Shown one piece after another: positions 53,521 to 63,875 of a stretch of 64,000 nucleotides of DNA; positions within the stretch are counted from its first letter, which is position 1, and the number at the start of each line of letters is the position of its first letter. The stretch covers positions 6,575,001 through 6,639,000 of the forward strand of contig OX438748.1 in NCBI GenBank assembly GCA_949316235.1, written 5' to 3'. Below the pieces are notes generated by a model. It was given only the letters and a program-made list of their open reading frames with translations, was not told where the DNA came from and did not search any database. The translations under genes were made by a program, and so were the position numbers. The DNA comes from Oegoconia quadripuncta. Its lineage: Eukaryota > Arthropoda > Insecta > Lepidoptera > Autostichidae.

Positions 53521-54289
53521 AAAGAACGGTTAATAAGCTGCCTAAAGAAAAACACATATCTTACAGGCTTACTAGTCCACACTATACTAATCAGTCGTCA
53601 AATGACAAAGTATGCAACTTCATTTTACTATTTATACACTACGCAGCTGACTCTACCTACCTTCAATTTCATGTAGACAATTCGAATGTGAATAATCCAC
53701 GACATTCCAATTGACAACGAATAAGAGTGAACTAACACGGAACAGTGCGATCTCTAATACCCAACCACTTATATCTGCCGATCAATAATTACGACACGCG
53801 GCTCCAAAGACTGGGAACAATCGCGAACAGTGCTCCGCCCTCGCTCGGCTTCGTATCGAGATAACTGCATGTACGTGGATCAAGTTAACAGCAAGTCCGT
53901 ATTTATTACATTTACAAAAAAAATGATTTTCTGTCACCAATTGTGCATAAATTGTTTCTGGCTACCATATTTTCTTCGTGTTCAATTAGGTCACTAGGCA
54001 GAACTGTTGATTGAAACATTCTTCATGTCTAAAGATTCGAAATTAGCCGGGGCCCTGTTGAACTGCACAAATTTTTATTTGAATTTCCGGAAAAAGTTTT
54101 GAGATTTTTGAAACGGTAACAGACAATTATCAAACTGTTTAAACAATCTGTGATAACGCGATATAGTAAGTCTCTGTAGGACCTACCCCATGGCTTGCCG
54201 GGGCGGTGGCAGAACAGCACCCTTATTGTCTTATTTCAGTAGTACCACTTCGTTTAATTACAAAATACAAACCTTCATTAACCACCTGT
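53521..54289. other. Non-coding, nothing firmly recognised
   Basis: 54000-54200 contains GGCCCTGTTGAACTGC and CTTGCCGGGGCGGTGG, perhaps repeat-derived. No gene. Confidence 0.35.
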
Positions 54290-54430
54290 GATTTTTTTAT
54301 GATTAAATGGACAGCCTTTGACAACAATCTCACCTGATGGAAAGTCTGCAGGAAAGGAGGAAAGGGAGTCGCACTACATCTGTGCTGTGTACGGCAAGCC
54401 CCAGAAAGGGGAGAATTGGCAACTAGGGAC
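54290..54430 (-). repeat. Dispersed repeat fragment
   Basis: ATGATTAAATGGACAGCCTT and ACAATCTCACCTGATGGAAA resemble a common lepidopteran SINE/LINE tail of a type not otherwise present here. An open minus frame (54223-54432) is incidental. Confidence 0.35.
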
Positions 54431-54559
54431 AAGGATATAGAAGTTAAATAATTTGTCGACAGTCAAGAAAATGTGCTATCGGGAACGAGCCCCGCGCAAG
54501 TACCGGGCACATCCTCCAACGATTCGGTCCGTATAACCAAGATGGTTAATGGAGCCATG

Positions 54560-54990
54560 GGAGGTGGTGGGCTTGCTCTTGAAGATCCCAAGGTTGTATA
54601 GGATTCAGGAAAGACTGATGCCTGAAGTGAGTTCCATGCCTTGGCTGTTCGGATTTTGAAAGACTCGAACTTCTTAGTGCGAATGTTCGGTATATTAACT
54701 ATATACGGGTGGAATCCCTCTCCATGCCTTAGCCTCTTCCTCGCCTAAGTCTTCGGACTACCAATAGTCCGAAGATGGGAAGGCGATGGTGGAATAAGGT
54801 TACGTGATCCAACGCACACTCCCCTGAATGCATCTTGTAAAAGACTGAGAGACAGGCAACTTTGTGACGGTGTCGAGGCTTTGCAATTTAGCAGTCATCG
54901 AATGATCACCTATGAGTCTCATGGCATGTCGTTCCACAAAATCGAGTGCAGCTAGTTGGTAGGTACTGGCTGGACAAACCCAGGAAATTT
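54560..54990 (-). pseudogene. LINE reverse-transcriptase C-terminal relic
   Basis: Minus translation: LDFVERHAMRLIGDHS..KLQSLDTV, LIP(P)SPF-type segment after a frameshift, GEGFHPYIVNIPNIRTKKF, KAWNSLQ-type motif and SYNLGIFKSKP-like end. Longer than its relatives at 9.2, 27.9 and 32.9 kb. An internal insertion near 54728-54765 (CTTCGGACTACCAATAGTCCG small hairpin) and frameshifts disable it. Confidence 0.75.
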
Positions 54991-55248
54991 ACCATTGAAA
55001 TTAGAATTAAAGGAAAAATTAGCCCACCATGCATCCACCGCAAACCAAGTACCACACTGGGAATCGTACTCATAGATCTCCGTCTTGTACACCCTATATT
55101 GTTTACATTGAGCAAAGAATTTGACTAGGTTACACCTGAAATTCGATCATCGTAATTGCTCATACATGTTTTTTCGTGACAAAATTGTATAAATCTCTAT
55201 GCTTGTAACTTGGATCGCATCTCGAACGCACAAAACACCTAATATCAT
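54991..55248. other. Non-coding, nothing recognised
   Basis: Antisense overlapping frames near 54906-55128 have no family signature. Confidence 0.35.
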
Positions 55249-55415
55249 CATTAATGATTGCGGGGCTAATGCCTAATGATTAATGATAGGTTTATTGTCT
55301 TTAACGAGAGATATCGGCCGCGATTTCTTAATTCGGTAATTAGTATGAGGCAATCGAGCAGATTTGGGATGAGTGATAGCTTTCGTTCGCCTGCGGGCTG
55401 GGTCGCTAATTGATG
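55249..55415. promoter_or_regulatory. Homeodomain-site cluster, candidate enhancer
   Basis: About nine TAAT/ATTA cores in 165 bp, including TTAATGATTG, TAATGATTAATGATAGG with an Exd/Hox-type TGATTAAT (55277-55284), TTAATTCGG, GGTAATTAG and GCTAATTGATGC, within otherwise GC-richer unique sequence. Enhancer role is inferred. Confidence 0.35.
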
Positions 55416-57929
55416 CGACATATTGGGGGATGTGTGTAACTCAGTTTGGCAATCTAAGTTAAGAAAAAATAGGTAAGTATTCCACAAGACATGAGGAGTG
55501 ATGTGGTGTTTCCCAAATTTTATAATAATTTGCAAAATTGAGGAACAAATTTCTAAAGTTGTCAGTATTATTTTCACTTGTCACCATAATTGCTGCAACG
55601 TTTCTTGAAATACAATAAATAGTTATCGTACACCATACAAATAAATTAATTTTGCGGTACAAAATTAGGGAGAGTTTTCAAATTTGCTTTGGCGCGTAAT
55701 CTACCTATACTATCTATATTTTTTAAAAAGCGATACCTAATTTGTATAATTTTTTACATCCAAACTCTTACAAAAGTGACAATGTACAATGCTCAAAAAA
55801 TTTGATTTTTCGAACGCCACGGGGTAAAGAATGTAAGTGCGGGGAAGGGTTGCGGCTGCCAATTGCCAAAGCCTTATGTATAATATAACGCAATGGAAAT
55901 CATAAGTGGTCAGGAGAAGATCTACACATACATTTTTAGAAAAAAAAAATATTGTTTCGCTCGGGTCTATAATTCTGACAACGTTACATATGTACTATTA
56001 TATAGATCTATGTGTGTATATATATGAAAATTGCAATTATACAAAATTCTAATACATAAATATCATGACTGTGATCCCAAATAATAATTACCCGAATCTA
56101 TAGATTTCCTTCCGATAAATAATCTATTTCTTACGAAAAATATGACGGTTCTACACCTACATTACCTATGTCACTAAAATCTGTTAGATGCACAGATTTT
56201 CCTTCCATATACCCCTAATGTTATTTAATATAGGATCTCAAATAATATTGTTTGTACCTATATATTCGTAAGGGGAAGGGTGTACATCGTGAACCCACAT
56301 CAAACTTTCAGCTGCCCGCGCCCGCACATAAATCAACGGGCTTTGTGACAACCCTGGATAGTGGCAGAGAAAAGTGAAAAGAGGTATTGTTGTATGTGTT
56401 CATAAAGTTTAATAGTAGTTAACGTTACAGTACAGCATACATACAATTTTGTATCAAACTTAAGGGGTCGCACGAAAGAAATGGTACATATTTCAATTAT
56501 TATGTAGAAAGAAGGATTATTACTACAGCTGTTCCTACTTCTTAGGCAAGTTTCCTTTTGCAGTTGCAGCAGTGAACGCTTGTCATGAATAATTCTCTCT
56601 TTCTCTATGTAGGTTAGGTACAATGGGATTGACATATCAGATAAGAAAATTTCCCAAGATAAAATCAGATTTAAAAAAAAAATATTAAAAAATTATTGAT
56701 ATAGGCATCTCTTTTTGTACACAATGATCCATATAGCTGTAGGATTTCTAATAAATTTAAAATAAGATATAAATAAAATTACTGCCGAGATCGGTAAAAT
56801 ATAAGCCCACCCTGGAGTTGCCCTAATATAAACAAAATACTTTTGCAACGAATAAAATACCGCTATTACTTTATAAAAATCGAATTCGAACCTTATGCAG
56901 TTTCCAAATAACCGAATTCAAATTATATGGTACTTATGTAATATGGATATAAATTCAGAAATAGTTTGACAATCGACATTCGATTTGGTATCGTATAGTT
57001 CAAATTTCGAATGAGTCTTTGTTCACGGAGAATTTTACAGATCATAAATATTTCTTTTAATATTATTCTGTGCACACCAGTACAGAGAGACAGTTCCCCG
57101 CAGGATCAGCGAGTGACTGTGTGCGCGCTTATCAGTATTCGACAAGTGGGTCCCTGTGTGCCCCGCGGTGCCCCACTGGCCCGAATGGGGGTTGCTACTG
57201 ACCTATTTAGGGAAGAGAAGCGCGAGGGGTCAGAAAATCGGGTGCCGATAAAAGTTATCACTCAAAAACTTTAGAAAATAATACTGTATACATTATTTAC
57301 CCGACTGCTCCAGGAAGGAGAGTAATATTTTTCAAGTGTGTAGATTTTTTGTTACCTCCTGTAACCTAAATGGCATAACCCATATTTTATAGTGTCGTAA
57401 TATTCACTCTGGGGTATCGTAAATAATTCCAACATGGCACCCGAAAATAAGAAAATAATAGGTTTTTTGTTTTTTAAATACTTAAGTGAAGTGAAGCCTA
57501 AATAAACAGAATAAAAAAAGCTTTGATGGGGCTTATTTTCCAAAATTCACGATTATAAAAAAATGTGACTGTTTTTTATCGATAATTTGAAAATCTGGAT
57601 AATAAGCTTTTAAGTATTTTATAATTAGCTTTTAGGCTTCTCCCGTACAGGTCAGAGGGATTTTTTTTATTTGTTCTGTAATTAAAAAGAAATTTTAATT
57701 TATCCAATAAGAAAAGAGTAAAAGAGCATTATTTGTCGTTATGATTTCTCTTCAGTATTGTAGTAATTATTTAATTATTTGCCATAATATGAGTATTAAT
57801 AATGTATATACTTATTATATATTGGATAAGTTATGTGGTATATTAATGTTATTTATTCGGTATTTATTTTTGGGTATTTATTTATATATATATTATTTTC
57901 TGCCCAATCTAATAAACACTATGTATCTC
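55416..57929. other. Mostly AT-rich non-coding; GC patch at 57085-57245
   Basis: 57085-57245 (TGCCCCGCGGTGCCCCAC, GTGTGCGCGCTTATCAG) is GC-rich and crossed by an 87-codon plus frame that I cannot assign. The rest shows no repeats or genes. Confidence 0.35.
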
Positions 57930-58050
57930 TAAGGTTTGATGGTAGAAAACTCTATGGGAGTTAAGCTCGCCTTTGTATATTTTATATACAATGCATATTT
58001 CTGTAACAATTTTGTGTACAATAAAGATATTAAGATATTAAGAAAGGCGC
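57930..58050 (+). mobile_element. LINE 3' UTR fragment related to the intact LINE
   Basis: AACTC-TATGG-GAGTT stem at 57948-57962, then AAGCTCGCCTTTGTATATTTT (21-base motif split: AAGCTCGCC, TTTGTATATTTT), GTGTACAATAAAG and repeated GATATTAA. Same order as the 3' end at 46.27-46.39 kb. Confidence 0.65.
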
Positions 58051-58257
58051 CACTGGACCTTTTATTATATGATATAGGTACTTAAATCTTGACGATGAGC
58101 TTGGTTTTTTATAGATTCGTCAAAGAAATTTCATAAGATGTGTCTCTAATTGAAATTATTTTTCTACCAAACCTATTATCATATGTAACACATTTGAAGT
58201 AGGTAAGTAGGTGTCTCTGTCATGTCGGTATCACGTTTTCTATGATTGATTAGATTT

Positions 58258-58412
58258 GTTAATGTTGACCTTAATCGTACCTGTTAATTGAGGATGAGAC
58301 CGAAGTTGGAAATGCGCTCACCCAAACCTTCAACTTATCGAAGGAACTGGCGAAGTTATCCTAAATACAAGAATACTATGAACATTGCTGTTTGGCGGCA
58401 GACTAAGATCCA
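58258..58412 (-). mobile_element. SINE S1, degraded
   Basis: GTTGACCTTAATCGTACC, GGATGAGACCGAAGTTGG, ATTGCTGTTTGGCGGCAG. Strongly diverged. Confidence 0.65.
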
Positions 58413-58499
58413 TATTATAGAACGCTGCTCAAGTCTGAGTATTGTTGCTATCTCTGTCTGGCTGTAAAAAAATTAATTTATCTATCACTTCTCACCCAG

Positions 58500-58690
58500 T
58501 TTTTAACCCCCTACGAAAAGCGACGAATATTATGTGTTTGATGGTGTTCTGTGTGTTTTCATTCTAAATCTGGGTGTATCTCAGTAATGCGTGGTCCGAT
58601 TTGAGTGCGGTTTTTATGAAAACCAAAGGTGCAAGGTCAGCCATGTTTGATGAAATATTTCGAAGATTTTTACCTTGTAATACAGTTGCT
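58500..58690 (+). repeat. Dispersed repeat with ACCCCC start
   Basis: TTTTTAACCCCCTACGAAAA, TCTGGGTGTATCTCAGTAATG, GTGCGGTTTTTATGAAAACC. Same family type as 38.64 kb, opposite strand. Confidence 0.45.
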
Positions 58691-58706
58691 TTATGTACTT
58701 GGAGAT

Positions 58707-58985
58707 ATTTTTTTTTTATGCCCGACGGTTTAGTACTTGACCTCAATCACACTTGATGTTAAGTGAAGATGAGGTCGAAGGTGGAAGCGTACTGACCCGG
58801 AAACCCCAACACATTTGGGGAACTGGCTATCTTATCTCTGACACCCGGAACACAACAATGGTATTAACATTGCTGTTTGGCGGGAGATTTAGATAAGATG
58901 GTGGTAGCTAGCCAGGCGGATATTTAAAAATGTCCTACCTCCAACCAAACCTCGTAATAGAACTCAATCGAACCCGCGACACTCC
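58707..58985 (-). mobile_element. SINE family S1, near full length
   Basis: TTTTATGCCCGACGGTTTAG through GGAAACCCCAACACATTTGG and GGCGGGAGATTTAGATAAG to ATCGAACCCGCGACAC. Directly abuts the MITE at 58999. Confidence 0.85.
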
Positions 58986-58998
58986 GTTTCGAAACTCT

Positions 58999-59316
58999 AC
59001 AAGGTGAAATTGAATTCGTGTATACTGTTGTTGTTTACTGATGACTATAGTCCTGATTACGAACAACTTTCCACTAGGAACCATTGCTGAATTCGATAAA
59101 AAAATGTTCGGTTATCCATACAAAGTGAACCATTCTGAAACAATATTTAGTATGGAAATCCAACAATTTTCGGCTGCATTCGGTAATTCCTCAGAATGGT
59201 TTACTTTGTATGGGTAATCGATTGATTGAATTTGACTATAGTTATTTGGGGAAAGTTGTTCGTAATCAAGAGTGGCGTCACCAGGTGGGAAATACGCGAA
59301 TTCAATTTCACCCTGT
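58999..59316. mobile_element. Palindromic MITE family M1, copy C
   Basis: ACAAGGTGAAATTGAATTCG and CGAATTCAATTTCACCCTGT are inverted ends. The interior has GTCCTGATTACGAACAAC, GTATGGAAATCCAAC and the inverted CAAGAGTGGCGTCACC. Confidence 0.75.
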
Positions 59317-59613
59317 AGTATGTTGTTTATATTGAACCATGGAAGCGGTTAAATCATTTGTAATTGTAATGATGAGTTAAAAAACATATGACACGCATAA
59401 AAATCCTTAATAACTACTAGTTTACGCTCTTGACTCCATCTGTGTAGCATTAAAAGAAGAAGAAGCAGCAGAAAAAGTATTAATTGCAAGACATTCTTGT
59501 GAGAAAAGCATTTCGATGTTCAGTAACGACGTCGAAAAAGGACTAGCCATCACATTTTTTCATTTATAATATTAATAAAATAATGTACCTTATTAGATGA
59601 CACAAGACAAATA
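59317..59613. other. Non-coding, nothing recognised
   Basis: Contains CATTTATAATATTAATAAAAT, which would be the 3' flank of the exon candidate on minus. No canonical AATAAA on minus close by. Confidence 0.3.
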
Positions 59614-59760
59614 TTATCCAATATTTTTTTGCATCGTCAGCTCTCTAATCCGTTCTTCTTCAAAATCATAAAATTCATGAGGATCAGAACGCGTATACGG
59701 CATGTCTATGAGGTCCTGACATACAGGTGTCGGGATACGCAGGGCAGCATAGAAGATGCC
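59614..59760 (-). CDS. Possible terminal coding exon, unknown protein
   Basis: Minus frame of 48 codons to TAA (59614-59616): GIFYAALRIPTPVCQDLIDM, then PYTRSDPHEFYDFEEERIRE and LTMQKNIG. The acidic, protein-like tail contrasts with surrounding AT-driven frames. Two possible acceptors on minus, ACAGATTAG just upstream and TGTATGTCAG inside. A longer plus-strand frame (to 59958) overlaps it, so strand is not settled. No family recognised. Confidence 0.25.
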   Translation of the reverse strand, partial: GIFYAALRIPTPVCQDLIDMPYTRSDPHEFYDFEEERIRELTMQKNIG

Positions 59761-60774
59761 CCTAATCTGTTACCTACCAATCATAAAACGTCACAAATTT
59801 ACATACGCCACTTTTGTTCACAACTTAATAAACTCAACGCATACAAAACTAATCACAACACAGATTGTATATTTCATATTAAAAATCTGAAGAGTTCTAA
59901 CCGAGACACAGTCGTTGTGATGAACGCTCAAGTACTAAGCTGTCTCACCCTAGGCTAAACCGCTCGCATCTGCCACATCCCGTCTCAAAGGGGACTATTA
60001 TTAATGCACTTACCTCTTTGATAAAAAGATTATTCAATACGGCTTATAATAAAAAGTAAGATGGCGGACTGGGTGCTTACAGTGCCAGGGGTAAGAGCAG
60101 GGATTGTATTTACGAATTTACACGATAACCGACTCTTTTGCTCCATGTTGATGGATCGATGGTCATTGAGGTAGATATGCATACTTCAAACTTCAAGTAT
60201 TAATTTAAAGTAAGATACATTGATATCATTAATTGATTGTAAATTTAAGTTTGCAAATAATACAGTGCTTATGCATTTGTTTGTAACTCAATATGTTCAA
60301 ACTACTACCGCTTTGCAAAATGAAATAGTATGATAACTATAGCATTGTCATATTTTCCGGCTATTTAAGATAATTCTGTGTCAATAAGTTTGGGATTCTA
60401 AGTGTTTTTTCACCAAATCTCATGTACACGTACAGTTGGCTCTATCACTAATCATACAGTGCTTTTGAAATCGTAAGGCAATGGTGGTATGTTGGCTATT
60501 TCAGCTGTACCGTTCACAATTCTCTAAAACGATAGTCTAGACAAGAGGGTCCTTTTAGAGAAGTATAGTTGGTAAAGCTTGGGTAGGCATCATGTTATCA
60601 TGAATCACGTATCAGTCACGCCCTGTGTGAACAACTGTGACGCCGACTGCACCTAACATTCGCTAACCCAATATCGTGAGGACGTTTGGTGTATTCGGGG
60701 GAGAAATTCTATATAGGAAACACTAATAAGCGTATATTAGAAATATTGCTTGATGTTAAAAATTATTCGCATTA
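59761..60774. other. Non-coding; short bidirectionally open patch at 60058-60175
   Basis: Plus (MADWVLTVPGVRAGIVFTNL) and minus (MEQKSRLSCKFVNTIPALTP) frames of about 38 codons are both open across 60058-60175. Likely a piece of a dispersed repeat. The rest is AT-rich. Confidence 0.3.
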
Positions 60775-60890
60775 TTAGCCCCTAATGTGTTGGGGTTTCC
60801 GGGTCAGTACGCTTCCAGCTTCGACCTCATCTTCACTTAACATCAGGTGTGATTGAGGTAGAGTATCAACCTGTTGTGCATAAAAAAAAA
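60775..60890 (+). mobile_element. SINE S1 tail fragment
   Basis: CCTAATGTGTTGGGGTTTCC, CTTCGACCTCATCTTCAC to CTGTTGTGCATAAAAAAA; low divergence. Confidence 0.8.
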
Positions 60891-61439
60891 ATAACAGTAA
60901 AGAAAGAAGAAGTTTAGTGATTATGTGGAATACATGTAATAATTTGACATGAAATAGTAGCTAAAATGATGATAACTTTACTGATGGGTGGGGCTCACCA
61001 ATAATGTCAATTTATATTACATATTGAAGTAATACGTTCTATGCTTTATAAATGTACAAACATCATCACTATCATATGTAATTATTAAATAAATACGGCT
61101 TACTTAAACTTCAACCCAGACACTACAAATGATGCTTTATGACCTGTGTCATAATTGATATGATTGCTGTTCCGCTTAATATTAAATTGTGCTACAGATT
61201 TCCCGTGAGGACGCATTGCCGTAAAGCTTGTTGTCTGTTTGCTGCTACCCTTATGCCGTATCAAAGCAAGTAAACGATCACCGCTATATCAACTAGGTAA
61301 TACTTACAATACTAATTATAATTTTGATTTTATGGCTACAGGCGTCGGTAGAGTAGTAGGCGTCTTGATCTGACGATGACGTTTAATTATTTAGCATTTA
61401 GTGAATTTGGTAATTTATTGATTAACTCTTTGGTATTAA
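60891..61439. other. Non-coding, nothing recognised
   Basis: AT-rich sequence without repeats shared in the window. Confidence 0.35.
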
Positions 61440-61565
61440 TTATTTAATTTTATTATTGTACACCTTTACTGGTATGCTATAGCTGAACCTATTATTGTAA
61501 TGTTACCAACTTGTCAAATACCTATAGTTTTGCAATAAATATCTTTGACTTTGACTTTGATTCAA
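61440..61565 (+). mobile_element. LINE 3' tail fragment
   Basis: AGTTTTGCAATAAATATCTT followed by TGACTTTGACTTTGATT, the AATAAA plus (TTTGAC)n end typical of lepidopteran CR1-like LINEs. Confidence 0.55.
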
Positions 61566-61744
61566 AGACTATTACAAGAAATCTTGATAGGCGCTACGCA
61601 AGAAGCAAATAAGCAAAAGCACATATAAAAATATGTACCATGACTACACTACAAATAGGGAAAAAGAAATATTTTTTTAAGAAATATATGGTAAACGGTA
61701 TTGGTGTCACAATAATTTAAGATAATTATATATTTTTTATAATG

Positions 61745-61815
61745 TCAGACACTTACACCAATCATCTAGTCCCAATTTTAGCAAAGCTTATTGTACTATG
61801 GATACTATCAGTACT
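61745..61815 (-). mobile_element. SINE S2 tail fragment
   Basis: ACCAATCATCTAGTCCCAAT and GTACTATGGATACTATCAG match the distal part of the copy at 39.69 kb. Confidence 0.55.
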
Positions 61816-61964
61816 TATTGTGTTCACTGTTTGTTAACCCAAGAAAAATAAACTAAAAAAATGTAATTATTGTAGGGTCTAGAGAATGATCACGATCCAC
61901 AATAAGTGGTGACTAATAAATAGATAATTTAGGAAAACCACGTGACAAAATGCGTCCCTACAAC

Positions 61965-62120
61965 TTAAATATCTTAAAAACTTCGAAACAGCTTAACCGA
62001 CTTCTATCAAACATGGCTAACAAGCCTAGTGTATACATCGATTTCGTTTTGAAATCGGTTGAGTCGTTTTGACGCTACAGTGCCACAGACAGACACACAA
62101 ACATAGTTTTCAACCCAACT
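61965..62120 (-). repeat. Dispersed repeat fragment
   Basis: AAATATCTTAAAAACTTCG, GGTTGAGTCGTTTTGACGC, GCCACAGACAGACACACAAA. Same broad family as 38.64 and 39.36 kb. Confidence 0.45.
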
Positions 62121-62235
62121 TTTTTCAATCGAATCATGTTTTAGTTACGCTGTTTTGTCAGAACCGACCACCTATATACGTTTTTAACAAACTGATCAAT
62201 TAAGTAGGTAATACTGACATCATCATGATTGTAGG

Positions 62236-62322
62236 TAGGTAGGTACATGGCTTGCCCGGGAATCGAACCCGGACCTCCCAAATTGGGAGACTGCGTCTTA
62301 ACCGCTGAGCCACCGATGCTTC
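62236..62322 (-). mobile_element. SINE S3, tRNA-like head only
   Basis: ATGGCTTGCCCGGGAATCGA, ACCCGGACCTCCCAAATTGG, TTAACCGCTGAGCCACCGAT. Intact box A and box B on minus, body absent. The arm CCCAAATTGGGA is the family-specific insert that marks it as a SINE. Confidence 0.75.
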
Positions 62323-62339
62323 ATACATAGTTGTTCTGA

Positions 62340-62420
62340 AATTGTGACCGGTGTCCCAGGGACTGATACAAAGCGACGTGGATAAGTCTTACGCCCAGCA
62401 GTGGACTCGTATACTCTTGA
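62340..62420 (+). repeat. RTE/SINE 3'-end fragment
   Basis: CAAAGCGACGTGGATAAGTC and GCCCAGCAGTGGACTCGTAT, as at the 3' end of RTE-like elements (compare 8.05 kb). Confidence 0.4.
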
Positions 62421-63000
62421 TGTGATAGTATTGGTAGATGTATAAAAAAACTATTAATTTCGGATTCTTAATCTCGATTTTTTATACCCTCGATATTTAC
62501 AATGTATCAAAATCATAAACAGGAGGCGTGCGCTTGTCCTGGTGACCGCTAAAAGGGCTCTGCGCGTACCGTATCAAAAAAAAAAAACATACAAAACTTC
62601 TTTTTTACCCTTAGGGAAGAGAACAGCTGCGCTTTTGTATAACAATGATACAGCCATGTTATTTCCACCAACCTGGGGCAATCGGCACACTGGGCTGCCA
62701 TCCGACCGAATAAAATTCACGCACAATACATCCAGCTAGTAAAGGAAGATTATGCTTTTCAATTTGGCCGGGGTTCGAGCGATTGCGCAGCCTTCACATA
62801 CGACGCCCTTTGTTAAAAGTCACGCTTGATTTCGGGCGAAATTGTGTCCTTTTTGTTGTTTCATTCCGCGTGATAAGTGTAAAAATTGTATATCCATATT
62901 ATAGATCCGTCATGTATTTAAAATGTAAATTCTTTTACAGTTGTCATTTATTAATAATTGTTATACGCGCATGAAATAACTTTTACAAACATCTAAGTAA
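62421..63000. other. Non-coding, nothing firmly recognised
   Basis: 62520-62860 is GC-richer (TGGTGACCGCTAAAAGGGC, GGCCGGGGTTCGAGCG) with two 63-65-codon plus frames lacking family motifs. Confidence 0.3.
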
Positions 63001-63089
63001 TTCGATTCACCCGCCATTTTGAATTCTCCATTACAATAACACAATACAACTGAACACATGACGCTCTGTACATAAAGCGACAATAAAGT

Positions 63090-63270
63090 GACATTTTCAT
63101 TGTGTTCCATTTTCGAATCCCGCCCGCTTATTGGCTGAGGCTTGGTGACAAATGGGTGACATGTTTAACCAATGGGAGGGTTGCATTTTAACGAGCTCTA
63201 GTCGAATGGAATATCGTAACAATCAAGCTACAGTGTATATATAGGATTCCACAGTTAACCTAGGTATCCT
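63090..63270 (+). promoter_or_regulatory. Promoter-like segment with CCAAT and TATA boxes
   Basis: GC-box-like CCCGCCC at 63119-63125, inverted CCAAT ATTGG at 63130-63134, CCAAT at 63169-63173 and TATATATAGG at 63236-63245. Order and spacing fit a Pol II promoter firing rightwards with a start near 63266. No coding exon is visible in the remaining 730 bp. Confidence 0.35.
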
Positions 63271-63830
63271 TATAATTTCTCCATGTCTGTCGGCAATAAT
63301 AAATTTCAACTTTATAGCATTGTTCCTATAATTAAGCATACATCCTCTAATTTTTTTCTTTTGTTCAAACAGTATATTAATTTGACTTTTGGGAAAGTTT
63401 TGTTAATCAGTTAGTATATCAATCAATTTAGATTAAACAATGCCTTAAACAATGATTTAGATTAAATTCACCATTTAGCGATAACGGCTGGGCATGAGTT
63501 TTTCGTTTATTTTTTAGGTACTCAAAGATAATATCCAACTCAAATTTTGAGGGATCAATGACGACTAAAAAATTAGTAAGGCAACAGTTGAATCAGGAAA
63601 GGCTATCTTTAGATGTTAACCTATAATTTTTTATGGAGAGGGGCCTATGTTCACGTTCAGCGGACGTCCTGAGGATCACATGATGATAATGAAGTTCTGG
63701 ATAAAGTAGAAGAATCTTTATATAACTTAGCCTCTATACTTTTTTCCTTGTACAAACATTTTTTTAATTCTATTGCTCTGTAACGTGTGAAAAAGACTAA
63801 AGAGCACACCTGTCGTATTTATTAGTATGA
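63271..63830. other. Non-coding, nothing recognised
   Basis: AT-rich; a duplicated AGATTAAACAATGCC/AAACAATGATTTAGATTAA motif near 63430-63470. Confidence 0.3.
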
Positions 63831-63875
63831 CTAGCTTCCCATCCCCAACTTCACCCGCGTGGAATTATTTTATTG
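63831..63875 (-). mobile_element. Helitron 3'-end fragment
   Basis: Minus strand reads CCACGCGGGTGAAGTTGGGG..GGGAAGCTAG|T, the same ending plan as the elements at 33.96 and 34.45 kb. 5' part not identified. Confidence 0.45.

Noticed and set aside
59629..59958. 109-codon plus ORF
   Set aside because: Begins at a non-ATG codon, composition unremarkable; the minus frame over the same bases looks more protein-like, though neither is proven.
60058..60175. Short open frames on both strands (MADWVLT.. and MEQKSRL..)
   Set aside because: Too short, open both ways and probably part of a dispersed repeat; a GTAAGT donor-like site nearby is not enough.
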